Shown here in pieces: positions 19,234 through 31,736 of a DNA stretch of 64,000 nt. Source of the DNA: Jannaschia faecimaris (GTDB taxonomy: Bacteria; Pseudomonadota; Alphaproteobacteria; Rhodobacterales; Rhodobacteraceae); assembly GCF_900107415.1 (NCBI RefSeq), contig NZ_FNPX01000004.1, positions 186,001-250,000 of the forward strand, given 5' to 3'. Numbering within the stretch: the stretch's first letter is position 1; each line of letters begins with the position of its first letter. The notes beneath the pieces were generated by a model. The model did no database searches. It was not told where the DNA came from and saw nothing but the letters and a program-made list of their open reading frames with translations. Both the position numbers and the translations under genes were made by a program.

Positions 19234-19268
19234 AGTGTGGTGCGAAATTTGGGACAATCGGTGTTGCT

Positions 19269-19733
19269 TTACGCGGGCCGGTTGATCGCCGCCGACCCAA
19301 GAACCAGGTCCGTCAGGCTTTGACGGCGGTCCGTGATCAGCATCGCCGCGATGGACGCCAGCATGGGCAACACGAACATCATCGAGCCGTAGTAGCCCAG
19401 AACGTGCAGGATCGACTGGGTGGTGTCGAACCGCTGCCCGTCATGGCCCCGCAACTCGATCCCCATCATCCGCATCCCCCACGTCGCCGAGCGGTTCGCG
19501 AGCGTCGAGACGCGGTAGAGCGTTCCGATGACGATGAAGAAAATTGGCCAGAGGAAGAACCCTATCGTCAAAGTGGCAATGCCCGCGCCCACGCTGAGCG
19601 CCGTGATGATCGCGACATCCACGATCCACGCAAAGCTGCGCTTGGCCAGTACGCCGTCATAGAACTGTGCCTCGATCATCGGGTCGGGCAGGCGGCTATC
19701 GTTTCGGTTGGTCATGTCGGTCCAATGGGTCAT
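19269..19733 (-). CDS. RDD family membrane protein
   Basis: A small inner-membrane protein of about 154 residues with three or four hydrophobic helices. It has the family features: an R-x-x-A-W-I-V-D entry (AKRSFAWIVDVAI), TWGMRMMGIEL and ITDRRQSLTDLVLGS near the C-terminus. RDD proteins are linked to ion transport or membrane homeostasis in a few cases, but no function is established for this one. Either of two Met codons (19733 or 19718) could be the start. It lies 66 bases downstream of the DUF2852 gene on the same strand and probably shares its transcript. Confidence 0.85.
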   Translation of the reverse strand: MTHWTDMTNRNDSRLPDPMIEAQFYDGVLAKRSFAWIVDVAIITALSVGAGIATLTIGFFLWPIFFIVIGTLYRVSTLANRSATWGMRMMGIELRGHDGQRFDTTQSILHVLGYYGSMMFVLPMLASIAAMLITDRRQSLTDLVLGSAAINRPA

Positions 19734-19799
19734 CGCGCGTTAAGTCTCCGGTGTTCGCGGTAAGGATGCCCCGCGCCCGGATGGCACGAGGCGTTGATA

Positions 19800-20228
19800 T
19801 CAGGCGGCGTCCTTATCGTCACCGGTTTCGGCGTCGGTCCGCTTCTGGCGATCTTCCATGAACTGGTCGAACTCGGCCTTGTCCTTGGCTTCGCGCAGGC
19901 GCTGCAGGAATGTTTCGAACGCTTCCTGTTCGTCTTCGAGGCGGCGCAGCATATCGGCCTTATAGCTGTCGAATGCCACATTGCCCGAGCCGCGGAACCG
20001 GGTGGGGGCCATGCTACGGGCCGACCGGGCGCAGGATTCTCCACTGAACATGCGTTTACTCCATATCACGTAGGCCAGAATGGCGAGGCCGACTGGCCAG
20101 AAGAAGATGAATCCCAGAACCATCGTAGCGATCCAGGCACCCTTGCCGCGGGCATCGAGCCAGTCGGTCGCGCGGGTGAACCAGGACGCGGCGTTGGACG
20201 GTCCGGCGTAGGCGTGGGCGGGGGTCAT
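19800..20228 (-). CDS. DUF2852 family membrane protein
   Basis: A 142-residue protein of a small alphaproteobacterial family. The start MTPAHAYAGPS at 20228 is preceded by AAGGAGAG, which decides against a Met 13 codons upstream. Residues about 25-50 form a hydrophobic segment (IATMVLGFIFFWPVGLAIL) followed by VIWSKRMFSG. The C-terminal half is charged and helical (DMLRRLEDEQEAFETFLQRL) with a likely coiled coil. Function unknown. An inverted repeat lies just upstream and probably regulates it. Confidence 0.78.
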   Translation of the reverse strand: MTPAHAYAGPSNAASWFTRATDWLDARGKGAWIATMVLGFIFFWPVGLAILAYVIWSKRMFSGESCARSARSMAPTRFRGSGNVAFDSYKADMLRRLEDEQEAFETFLQRLREAKDKAEFDQFMEDRQKRTDAETGDDKDAA

Positions 20229-20265
20229 GCAATCTCTCCTTGTGTGGCGGCCTGTCGGGCCGATC

Positions 20266-20286
20266 AATGTGAATGCTCTTCACATT
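20266..20286. promoter_or_regulatory. Inverted repeat AATGTGAA-N5-TTCACATT upstream of DUF2852 gene
   Basis: A perfect 8-base inverted repeat with a 5-base spacer lies 38-58 bases before the DUF2852 start, a usual place for a repressor or activator site. The cognate regulator is not identifiable from the window. Farther upstream (20340-20420) the spacer to mnmA is AT-rich and holds a TTAAGTACTTAA palindrome, but no gene. Confidence 0.55.
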
Positions 20287-20445
20287 ACAGCAGATGGGAA
20301 GGCTCGCGTGTTGCTGCAAGGGGGTGGCGGGAAAAAAGTTAAACTGATTTACATTATCTGAAGTTGTCGAAGTTCTCACGGCTCTACCGTGATTGAATCG
20401 CACTTTAAGTACTTAATCCGGGGCTCCACTTCGGAAGTTTGTTGG

Positions 20446-21588
20446 TCAATAACCGCGCCAGATCCAGCCGCCGCCGAACACCCGCGTGCCGTCCAGATCA
20501 TAAAAGACGCAGGCCTGTCCTGGACTCACGCCCTCCTCGGGCGTCAGCAATTCGACTTCGGCCAGGCCGCCCGGCTTGGGGCGCAGGATCGCTTCGCGTG
20601 GCGGACGTGTCGATCGAACCTTGACCCCGATGTGCCACTCGGCCCGGCTTTCCAACGGCTCTTCGCCGAGCCAGTTGATCTCGCGCAGGGGCACCAGCCG
20701 CGTGGCCAATTCCGACTTCGGCCCGACGACCACCTGCCGCGACTCCGGGTCCAGCTTCACGACGTAAAGCGGTTCGGACAGCCCGCCGATGCCTAGCCCA
20801 CGGCGCTGGCCGATGGTGTAATGGATGACGCCTTCATGGCGGGCCAATTCGCGCCCCTCCATGTCGACGATCGCCCCCGGTTCACCGGCACCGGGGCGCA
20901 GCTTTTCGATAACGGCGGCATAGTCGCCATTTGGCACAAAACAGATGTCCTGGCTGTCGGGCTTATCAGCCACGGGCAGGCCGTACTTGGCCGCAAGCGC
21001 GCGCGTCGCGGCCTTGTCGGCAAGGTGTCCCAACGGAAAACGAAGATAATCCAGCTGTTCCCCGGTGGTGGAAAACAGGAAATAGGATTGGTCGCGCACC
21101 GGGTCGGCGGCCTTGTGCAATTCGGGGCCATTTGCGCCGATCTTGCGCTGAATGTAGTGGCCGGTGGCCATACAGTCTGCGTCCAGATCCTTCGCGGTCT
21201 CAAGCAGGTCGCGGAACTTCACCCGCTCATTGCAACGAATGCAGGGAACGGGCGTGGCTCCGCCAAGGTAGGCATCGGCGAATTCGTCGATCACCGACTC
21301 CCGGAAGGTGTTTTCATAGTCCAGAACGTAGTGCGGGAAGCCCATGGTTTCGGCCACGCGCCGGGCGTCATGGATGTCGCGGCCCGCGCAACAGGCCCCC
21401 TTCTTGGCCAGCGCCGCGCCGTGATCGTAGAGTTGCAGCGTCACGCCCACAACGTCGTAGCCTTCTTCGGCCAATTGCGCCGCCACGACCGAACTGTCGA
21501 CGCCGCCCGACATCGCCACGACCACGCGTGTGTCAGCGGGAGCCTTTGGCAAGCCGAGCGAATTGAGTTGGGGCTGATCGAAGGGCAT
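20446..21588 (-). CDS. mnmA: tRNA 2-thiouridine(34) synthase
   Basis: Thiolates the wobble uridine of tRNA-Lys, -Glu and -Gln using relayed sulfur. The start at 21588 (MPFDQPQLN) has CAGGAG in front; about 80 codons of open frame upstream have no family match. The 380-residue product has the P-loop [12 protein letters not shown], the first catalytic Cys in [12 protein letters not shown], the second in [11 protein letters not shown] and the C-terminal barrel (QRRGLGIGG). It is divergent from sciP. Confidence 0.97.
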   Translation of the reverse strand: MPFDQPQLNSLGLPKAPADTRVVVAMSGGVDSSVVAAQLAEEGYDVVGVTLQLYDHGAALAKKGACCAGRDIHDARRVAETMGFPHYVLDYENTFRESVIDEFADAYLGGATPVPCIRCNERVKFRDLLETAKDLDADCMATGHYIQRKIGANGPELHKAADPVRDQSYFLFSTTGEQLDYLRFPLGHLADKAATRALAAKYGLPVADKPDSQDICFVPNGDYAAVIEKLRPGAGEPGAIVDMEGRELARHEGVIHYTIGQRRGLGIGGLSEPLYVVKLDPESRQVVVGPKSELATRLVPLREINWLGEEPLESRAEWHIGVKVRSTRPPREAILRPKPGGLAEVELLTPEEGVSPGQACVFYDLDGTRVFGGGWIWRGY

Positions 21589-21712
21589 CTGCGACTCCTG
21601 ACGGCGGAAGCGTTGCCACATATAGGAAAATCCGACATATTCACAAGGCGCGACTTCACTTTGGATTAACGCCCTCGCGGCAGGAAGGCCCGGCAGCAAA
21701 GAGGAGCCTGCC

Positions 21713-21991
21713 ATGTATCTCAGGAAGGGACCGGGGCCACGGGTCGTCACCTTACCCGACGGCAGCCAGATGTCGCGCGCCGATTTGCCGCCGCAAGGCA
21801 CGAACCGTTGGGTCGCACGGCGCAAGGAGGCGGTCGTTCGCGGAGTTCAGGCGGGCCTGATCACGCGCGAGGATGCGATAAAAATTTACGATTTGTCGGA
21901 TGAAGAGCTCGATAGTTGGGAGCATGCCATGGCGAGTCATGGCAAAAACGGCCTGAAAACCACGCTGCTACAGCAGTACCGAAAAACTTAA
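21713..21991 (+). CDS. sciP: CtrA inhibitor SciP (DUF1153)
   Basis: A 92-residue helix-turn-helix protein matching Caulobacter SciP, which binds CtrA and blocks transcription of CtrA target genes. The core [19 protein letters not shown] followed by [17 protein letters not shown] is the DUF1153 signature. GAGGAGCCTGCC precedes the ATG. It is 88 bases upstream of ctrA on the same strand, so the regulator and its antagonist are adjacent and may be partly co-transcribed. Confidence 0.92.
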   Translation: MYLRKGPGPRVVTLPDGSQMSRADLPPQGTNRWVARRKEAVVRGVQAGLITREDAIKIYDLSDEELDSWEHAMASHGKNGLKTTLLQQYRKT

Positions 21992-22019
21992 GATGATTGT
22001 ACTGATCCGTCTTTAAGTG

Positions 22020-22034
22020 GTAACGGTAAGTTAA
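22020..22034. promoter_or_regulatory. CtrA-like half-site pair upstream of ctrA
   Basis: GTAA-CGGTAAG-TTAA (22020-22034) is one base away from the CtrA consensus TTAA-N7-TTAA, and further TTAA half-sites flank it at 21989 and 22013. It lies about 45-60 bases before the ctrA start. Autoregulation of ctrA is known in Caulobacter; here it is inferred. Confidence 0.5.
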
Positions 22035-22079
22035 CCATTTGGGAAACAGGGTATCACCGAAATTAGCCCCCTGGAGAGA

Positions 22080-22790
22080 GTGATGCGAATTCTGCTCGTC
22101 GAAGACGATCCGACTACGTCCAAGAGCATCGAAATGATGCTTGGAAGCGCCAACCTGAATGTTTACTCCACCGACATGGGTGAGGAAGGCATCGACTTGG
22201 CCAAGCTGTATGACTACGATCTCATACTTCTTGACCTGAATCTGCCGGACATCAACGGGCACGACGTGCTCAAGCAACTGCGGATGAGCCGGATCGAGAC
22301 TCCCATCCTCATCCTATCTGGCTCTGACGATACCGAAAACAAGATTCGCGGTTTCGGCGTTGGTGCCGATGACTACATGACCAAGCCGTTTCACCGGGAT
22401 GAGTTGATCGCCCGGATCCACGCGATTGTACGCCGCTCCAAGGGGCACTCACAATCTGTTATCCGTACCGGGCAGGTCGCCGTGAATCTCGACGCCAAAT
22501 CGGTGGAGGTTGACGGGCGCGGCGTGCATCTGACCGGCAAGGAATATCAGATGCTGGAGCTTCTATCCCTGCGCAAGGGCACCACGCTCACGAAGGAGAT
22601 GTTTCTTAATCATCTCTACGGCGGCATGGACGAGCCGGAGCTTAAGATCATCGATGTATTCATCTGCAAGTTGCGAAAGAAGCTGTCTGTTGCCACGGGC
22701 GGCGAGACCCACATCGAGACCGTCTGGGGCCGCGGCTATGTCCTTCGTGACCCCGAAGGCAGCAGGAATGCGGATCTTATGCAGGCCTGA
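22080..22790 (+). CDS. ctrA: Cell-cycle response regulator CtrA
   Basis: OmpR-class response regulator that in alphaproteobacteria controls motility, cell-cycle genes and, in Rhodobacter, gene transfer agent production and DNA uptake. The 236-residue product has a receiver domain with acidic residues EDD at 7-9, phospho-acceptor Asp51 ([10 protein letters not shown]) and the conserved KPFHRDEL. The winged helix follows, ending [26 protein letters not shown] precedes the ATG. It follows sciP. Confidence 0.97.
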   Translation: MMRILLVEDDPTTSKSIEMMLGSANLNVYSTDMGEEGIDLAKLYDYDLILLDLNLPDINGHDVLKQLRMSRIETPILILSGSDDTENKIRGFGVGADDYMTKPFHRDELIARIHAIVRRSKGHSQSVIRTGQVAVNLDAKSVEVDGRGVHLTGKEYQMLELLSLRKGTTLTKEMFLNHLYGGMDEPELKIIDVFICKLRKKLSVATGGETHIETVWGRGYVLRDPEGSRNADLMQA

Positions 22791-22817
22791 TTGACCGCGC
22801 GACTGGATCAAGACAAC

Positions 22818-22846
22818 GGCGGGCGGTGCAGATCGTCCGCCTCTTT
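22818..22846 (+). terminator. Possible terminator after ctrA
   Basis: GGCGGGC (22818-22824) can pair with GTCCGCC (22835-22841), with one G-U pair, followed by TCTTTC. It lies 28 bases after the ctrA stop. The T run is short, so this is tentative. Confidence 0.4.
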
Positions 22847-22926
22847 CGTGTCTGATCGACAGTGTTCGGCCGGAATCGGTGGAAAGGAACCGGGTGTCGC
22901 CCTATCACCTGCTGGTATGAGGATGA

Positions 22927-27263
<4,337 letters not shown>

Positions 27264-27290
27264 GTCCAATAAGGGGAACAAATGCGGTTT

Positions 27291-27315
27291 GTTCTCAAAT
27301 GTTCTAATAAAGTTC
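27291..27315. promoter_or_regulatory. SOS box (three LexA half-sites) upstream of a miniprotein gene
   Basis: GTTC at 27301-27304 and GTTC at 27312-27315 are separated by exactly 7 bases (TAATAAA), matching the LexA operator seen before lexA in this window. A third GTTC at 27291-27294 is 6 bases further upstream. The site is 64 bases before a small gene with a strong ribosome-binding site and overlaps AT-rich sequence suited to a promoter. Confidence 0.85.
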
Positions 27316-27378
27316 TTTACTTTTCCCGTGCGGGGTGAGAACAAAGAGACAACAAGAGCAGCAACAGGAGGTCCGACA

Positions 27379-27504
27379 ATGACCCGCAAGATCAAGAACG
27401 CCGTCACCCGGATCGAAAATGCCCCGCTGACCGATATTCTAGGTGGTGTATGGCTTGTGACCCTGATGCTGAGCTTGATGCACCTTCCGTCGCTCATCGT
27501 TTGA
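27379..27504 (+). CDS. SOS-controlled 41-residue membrane miniprotein
   Basis: A 41-residue protein, unannotated in function. The ATG at 27379 has a near-perfect Shine-Dalgarno (AGGAGGT) at good spacing. Residues 1-16 (MTRKIKNAVTRIENAP) are basic and amphipathic. Residues about 17-41 form one hydrophobic helix (ILGGVWLVTLMLSLMHLP), so a single-pass inner-membrane topology with a cytosolic basic N-terminus is likely. A LexA operator lies upstream. By size, topology and regulation it resembles Caulobacter SidA, an SOS-induced division inhibitor, but I see no sequence match I can claim. A toxin of the TisB type is the alternative. The reading frame could begin further upstream at 27289, which I reject since it would cover the operator. 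Confidence 0.75.
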   Translation: MTRKIKNAVTRIENAPLTDILGGVWLVTLMLSLMHLPSLIV

Positions 27505-27970
27505 GAGGATTTTCCTGACCGCGTTCCTGCGCGGCACCCGTTTTACAGTTACTGCCTGCATATCTTCGCTTGATGCCGTTTGCGCGCCTCCCCATGCGCG
27601 CGGCGGCGGTCGCCGCCTTCGTCCCCTTGGCTGCGACTAGGCCCGATCCGTTCCGCCCCGAACATCGGCCGCTGCCCAACGAGCCAAGTATGCCACTTCG
27701 CCGCCACCTCCGCCCAACGGAGTGTGGCGGTTTTTTTGTCTTCCCAATTTTCTGACTTCGGCGCGCCAGGCATTCGAACGTCTCACCATCACTGTGCAGA
27801 AACCGGTGCCCGCCGTCATGACCCCCATGCCGCCTTGTTCAACGCCCCTGAACCGTTCGGCAAAGCGCCAATCGCCTCGGCGGTTTGCTATGCCCGCGCT
27901 GCGGGCCGGGCCGGTCGCGAGCTGCGCACGGCTTCGAAATCGCGGCTTGATCCGCCATCAGGCAGGGGAT
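27505..27970. other. Non-coding stretch between the miniprotein and the NifU-like gene
   Basis: About 466 bases with no convincing protein gene on either strand. It contains a GC-rich inverted repeat (about 27601-27617), the strong terminator at 27701-27737 and, at 27765-27790, a tRNA-3'-end-like fragment. The rest shows no ribosome-binding site, codon bias or known RNA motif that I could recognise. The first 200 bases may be the 3' untranslated region of the recG-miniprotein transcripts or a separate small RNA. Confidence 0.5.
27701..27737 (+). terminator. Strong Rho-independent terminator
   Basis: CCGCCAC-CTCCG (27701-27712) pairs with CGGAG-(T)-GTGGCGG (27718-27730) around the loop CCCAA, followed at once by seven T residues. 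It ends transcripts coming from recG and the SOS miniprotein, about 200 bases after the latter's stop. Confidence 0.9.
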
Positions 27971-28426
27971 CTACCGGTCCGTCAGTTCCGTCGCCGTGAC
28001 CTGCTCCAGAGCTTCGACCGTCGCATCCAGCGCCAGCAGGATCGACGCATGACGGTTTTTGAAGTCGCGGGCCGGGGTCAGCACCTCAAGACCGTCAAAG
28101 GGGGCGTCGGGTACCGGCCCGTCGGCTTTCAGCATCGCGCGCAATTGGTCGCGGGCACGGCGCACTTCGTCCAAGTCGCGCCCGATCATTGCGGCCCCCG
28201 ATACCGCGGCCGAGGCCTGGCCGAGCGCACAGGCCTTGACGTCCTGCGCATAGTGCACGATCCGCCCGTCTTCCGCATCCAGCGATACCGTCACCGTAGA
28301 GCCGCACAAAGGCGAGCGTTTGCGCACCGTCACCTGCGGCGAGTCGAGCGGCGCTGTCGCCGGCATGTCCGCAGCCAATGCCAAAATGCGGCCGGAGTAG
28401 AGCTTGATCAGATCATTGTCGGGCAT
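27971..28426 (-). CDS. NifU-like iron-sulfur cluster assembly scaffold protein
   Basis: A 151-residue protein of the NifU N-terminal/IscU-like fold in its Rhodobacterales form. It has two of the conserved Cys positions (SPLCGSTV near residue 41 and KACALGQASAAV near residue 70); the third position is not a Cys in the usual context, so cluster building is less certain. AGGAAAG precedes the ATG. It is divergent from hisI with 60-70 bases between the starts. Confidence 0.85.
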   Translation of the reverse strand: MPDNDLIKLYSGRILALAADMPATAPLDSPQVTVRKRSPLCGSTVTVSLDAEDGRIVHYAQDVKACALGQASAAVSGAAMIGRDLDEVRRARDQLRAMLKADGPVPDAPFDGLEVLTPARDFKNRHASILLALDATVEALEQVTATELTDR

Positions 28427-28493
28427 CGGGCTTTCCTCGTCGACGTCTGATCCTTAGGTAGCGTCCGCAACCCCGGATGCAAAGGTGCGCCAA

Positions 28494-28853
28494 ATGAACT
28501 TCGACCCTGCAACCCTGCGATATGACGCCGCTGGCCTGATCCCCTGCGTGGCCCAGGACCACGCCACGAACGAGGTTCTGATGATGGCCTGGATGAACGC
28601 CGACGCCGTGGCGCGAACGCTCGAAACCGGGCGCGTCACCTATTGGTCACGGTCGCGTCAGGCCTTCTGGGTCAAGGGCGAAACCTCGGGCCACGTTCAG
28701 AAGTTGATCGATTTGCGTGTCGATTGCGACCGCGACTGCCTGCTGGCGCTGGTCGAACAGACGGGCCCGGCCTGCCACACCAACCGGCGAAGCTGTTTCT
28801 TTACCGCCCTGCGCGACGGGGACGAGGTTGAGTTGTCCAAACCGATGGAGTGA
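28494..28853 (+). CDS. hisI: Phosphoribosyl-AMP cyclohydrolase
   Basis: Third step of histidine synthesis, opening the purine ring of phosphoribosyl-AMP. The 119-residue product is the stand-alone HisI without the HisE domain. Metal-binding motifs are visible: DLRVDCDRDCLL and GPACHTNRRSCF, plus the tail motif YWSRSRQAFWVKGETSG. I choose ATG 28494 with AAAGG eight bases upstream; a GTG at 28485 is the alternative. Confidence 0.96.
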   Translation: MNFDPATLRYDAAGLIPCVAQDHATNEVLMMAWMNADAVARTLETGRVTYWSRSRQAFWVKGETSGHVQKLIDLRVDCDRDCLLALVEQTGPACHTNRRSCFFTALRDGDEVELSKPME

Positions 28854-28989
28854 CGGCGAGGGCCGCTTCCTGCACCGCCAGAGCGCCACGCCCGACTAGC
28901 CACACCACGTTTTGTCGAGGCAGGTCGCGGTTTGCCCAGCCCTGTCCAAGACCGGTTTGACATGTCTGCCCGCCCATGGGACGCAGGCA

Positions 28990-29071
28990 TTGCGACAGGG
29001 GCATCCGGGAAACCGGGTTGAGACGTACCCTTGGAACCTGAACCGGCTCATACCGGCGGAGGAAGTTGCGC
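28990..29071 (+). ncRNA. TPP riboswitch (THI element)
   Basis: The conserved 3' core CCTTGGAACCTGAACCGG followed by TACCGGCGGAGGAA, and the 5' element GGGTTGAGACG, match the thiamine pyrophosphate aptamer. GCGAC (28992-28996) and GTTGC (29065-29069) close the P1 helix. A 14-base palindrome AGGCCATATGGCCT follows and may belong to the expression platform. It lies about 50 bases before tenA. A TTGACA at 28957 may be the -35 element. Confidence 0.9.
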
Positions 29072-29122
29072 TTGAGGCCATATGGCCTGCGTATCTCCGC
29101 TGTTAATTCAAAGGGATACGAA

Positions 29123-29788
29123 ATGACGTTCACACAGGAACTTTGGTCCGGAACCTCCGCCCTGCAGGATGCGATCCTGACTATGCCCTTCAACCGTGCG
29201 CTGTCTGACGGTACCCTGCCGACCGAGGTTTTCCGCGGCTACATCGTGCAGGACGCGCATTACCTTGAGGGGTTCGCCCGCTCGTTGGCCATCGCCGCCG
29301 GGCGTGCGCCCGATGCCGACGCGATTGCACTGCTGGCCGGGGGCGCGAATGGTGCGATTGCCGCCGAGCGGCAGTTGCACACGGAATACATGACGCTCTA
29401 CGGGATCACACCCGCACAGTTCAGCGCCACGCCGCCGTCGCGCAGTTGCGATCACTATATCAGTTTCCTGATCCGTCACGCCGCTGTTTCACCGTTCCCC
29501 GTTGCAGTCTGCGCGATTTTACCGTGCTTCTGGATCTATAATGTCGTGGGTCAGCACATTCACGCGCTGGCAGCCCCGGACCATCCCTATCGCGCATGGG
29601 TCGACACCTACGCCTCCGAAGCGTTCGGGCACGCGGTTCAAAACATGCTCGACCTGACGAACCGTCTGGCTCAGGAGGCCGGGCCCGAAACCCGCGCCGC
29701 GATGCACCATGCCTTCGCGCAGGCGTCTTGGCATGAGTGGATGTTCTGGCAGAGCGCCGATGACGGCGAAACCTGGCCTAATCCCTGA
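29123..29788 (+). CDS. tenA: TenA family aminopyrimidine aminohydrolase (thiaminase II)
   Basis: Salvages the pyrimidine part of degraded thiamine. The 221-residue all-helical product has the conserved Cys in ILPCFWIYNVVG (residue about 137) and the late Glu in SWHEWMFW that form the family active site. AAAGGGATACGAA precedes the ATG. A TPP riboswitch upstream indicates repression by thiamine pyrophosphate. No other thiamine gene is next to it, which suggests a salvage role. Confidence 0.94.
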   Translation: MTFTQELWSGTSALQDAILTMPFNRALSDGTLPTEVFRGYIVQDAHYLEGFARSLAIAAGRAPDADAIALLAGGANGAIAAERQLHTEYMTLYGITPAQFSATPPSRSCDHYISFLIRHAAVSPFPVAVCAILPCFWIYNVVGQHIHALAAPDHPYRAWVDTYASEAFGHAVQNMLDLTNRLAQEAGPETRAAMHHAFAQASWHEWMFWQSADDGETWPNP

Positions 29789-29832
29789 GATTTTCCGCCG
29801 ACGCTGTCGGGCTTTCTGATTCTTACCCTTGA

Positions 29833-29850
29833 ACCGTTAGCGCTAACGGT
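29833..29850. promoter_or_regulatory. Perfect 18-bp palindrome upstream of edd
   Basis: ACCGTTAGC-GCTAACGGT is a perfect palindrome with a central CG, the form of a LacI-family operator. It lies 30 bases before the edd start and should control the edd-eda operon. The repressor gene is not in the window. Confidence 0.8.
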
Positions 29851-29879
29851 GCATTTGGAAAGAAAGAGGAGGGCCCGAC

Positions 29880-31685
29880 ATGCCGCTGGACAGCCGAATC
29901 GAAGCCATCACCGACCGTATTCGCGAACGCTCGTACGAGAGCCGGAGCGCCTATTTGAAACGAATGTACGATCAGGCCCAGCAGGGGCCGCGCCGCGCCC
30001 ACCTGGATTGCGGAAACCAGGCTCACGCCTATGCTGCCATGGGCGAGCAGAAGGGCGATCTGGTGGCCGATCGCGCGCCGAACATCGGGATCGTCACCGC
30101 TTACAACGACATGCTGAGCGCGCACCAGCCGTTCAAGGACTACCCCGACCGCATCAAGGCCGCCGCCCGCGCCGTTGGGGCCACCGCTCAGGTCGCGGGC
30201 GGTGTACCCGCCATGTGCGACGGCGTTACGCAGGGCCAACAGGGTATGGAACTGTCGCTGTTCTCCCGCGACGTAATCGCGCTCGCCGCCGGTATCGCGC
30301 TTTCGCACAATACCTTCGATTCCGCGCTTTATCTCGGCATCTGCGACAAGATCGTACCGGGGCTGGTCATCGCCGCGGCCACCTTCGGCTACCTTCCGGG
30401 TATCTTCGTGCCGGCCGGTCCCATGACCTCCGGGCTGCCCAACGATGAAAAGGCCCGCGTGCGCCGCGACTTCGCCGAGGGCAAGATCGACCGGGCCGAG
30501 CTGATGAAGGCCGAAATGGCCAGCTATCATGGCCCCGGCACCTGCACCTTCTACGGCACGGCCAATTCCAACCAGATGCTGATGGAGTTCATGGGGCTGC
30601 ACCTGCCAGGTGCATCCTTCATCAACCCCGGCACACCGCTGCGCGATGCGCTGACCGACTCCGCAGCCGTCCGTGCGACCGAAATCACCGGTCTTGGCAA
30701 TGCCTTCACGCCGATCTGCGACGTGCTGGACGAAAAGGCTTACGTGAACGGGCTTGTGGGGCTGATGGCGACGGGCGGGTCGACGAACCTCGTCCTTCAC
30801 CTGATCGCCATGGCCCGCGCGTCCGGCGTGATCCTGACCTGCGCCGACTTCGACGCCATATCCGACGCGACCCCCCTGATGGCGCGGGTCTATCCGAATG
30901 GACTGGCCGACGTGAACCACTTCCACGCCGCCGGTGGCCTGCCGTTCATGATCGGCAAACTCCTCGACAAAGGGCTGCTGCACGAAGATGTCAGCACGGT
31001 CGCGGGGCAGGGCCTGTCGGCTTACGCCACGGAACCCAAGCTCACGGACGGTCGCGTCACTTGGCATCCCGGCCCGACCGAGACGCTGAACGACAAGGTT
31101 CTCAAGACCCCTGACGCGGCCTTCGCGACGTCGGGCGGGCTAAAGCAGGTCCACGGCAATCTGGGCCTGGGCGTCATGAAGATTAGCGCCGTCGCCAAGG
31201 AACACCGCGTCATCGAGGCTCCCGCCCGCGTCTTCCACACGCAGGAAGACGTGAAGATCGCGTTCCGCGCAGGAGAGCTGGACCAGGACACGATCGTCGT
31301 CGTCCGCTACCAGGGCCCCAAGGCTAACGGCATGCCCGAGTTGCACGGCCTTACGCCGGTGCTGACGGTCCTGCTGCAACGGGGGCACAAGATCGCGCTG
31401 GTGACCGACGGGCGCATGTCCGGGGCCTCGGGCAAGCTGCCCGCGGCGATCCACGTCTCGCCCGAAGCGCTGGATGGCGGCCTGATCGGCAAGATCGAGG
31501 ATGGCGACATCATCCGCGTCGATGCCACCGCCGGGGTGCTGCAGGTGCTGACCGAGGGTGTAGATGCCCGCAAACCGGTCCAACCCGACCTCAGCGCGAA
31601 CGAACACGGTCTGGGACGCGAACTCTTCAGCTTGTTCCGCGCGACGGCTGGGCGCTCCGATCAGGGGGCAGGGGTGGTCGTCTAG
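29880..31685 (+). CDS. edd: Phosphogluconate dehydratase
   Basis: First committed step of the Entner-Doudoroff pathway: 6-phosphogluconate to 2-keto-3-deoxy-6-phosphogluconate, using a 4Fe-4S cluster. The 601-residue product is full length. Cluster-ligand regions [18 protein letters not shown] and [14 protein letters not shown] are present, as are [15 protein letters not shown] and [18 protein letters not shown] precedes the ATG. It is followed 51 bases later by eda, and both are probably under the LacI-type palindrome. Confidence 0.98.
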   Translation: MPLDSRIEAITDRIRERSYESRSAYLKRMYDQAQQGPRRAHLDCGNQAHAYAAMGEQKGDLVADRAPNIGIVTAYNDMLSAHQPFKDYPDRIKAAARAVGATAQVAGGVPAMCDGVTQGQQGMELSLFSRDVIALAAGIALSHNTFDSALYLGICDKIVPGLVIAAATFGYLPGIFVPAGPMTSGLPNDEKARVRRDFAEGKIDRAELMKAEMASYHGPGTCTFYGTANSNQMLMEFMGLHLPGASFINPGTPLRDALTDSAAVRATEITGLGNAFTPICDVLDEKAYVNGLVGLMATGGSTNLVLHLIAMARASGVILTCADFDAISDATPLMARVYPNGLADVNHFHAAGGLPFMIGKLLDKGLLHEDVSTVAGQGLSAYATEPKLTDGRVTWHPGPTETLNDKVLKTPDAAFATSGGLKQVHGNLGLGVMKISAVAKEHRVIEAPARVFHTQEDVKIAFRAGELDQDTIVVVRYQGPKANGMPELHGLTPVLTVLLQRGHKIALVTDGRMSGASGKLPAAIHVSPEALDGGLIGKIEDGDIIRVDATAGVLQVLTEGVDARKPVQPDLSANEHGLGRELFSLFRATAGRSDQGAGVVV

Positions 31686-31736
31686 GCTTTTCTGCTTCAC
31701 AAATACTCAACCCGACACTTGCCAAAGGCACCGTCC

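Noticed and set aside
27765-27840. A complete tRNA gene on the minus strand
   Set aside because: Only the T-loop to acceptor 3' half fits; the T-stem 5' half and the acceptor 5' half do not pair.
27505-27970. tmRNA, SRP RNA or 6S RNA in the largest gap
   Set aside because: No tag-coding sequence, SRP core motif or recognisable 6S structure was found; only the terminator is convincing.
29823-31067. Minus-strand open frame of 414 codons over edd
   Set aside because: Antisense shadow of edd; no family or start signals.
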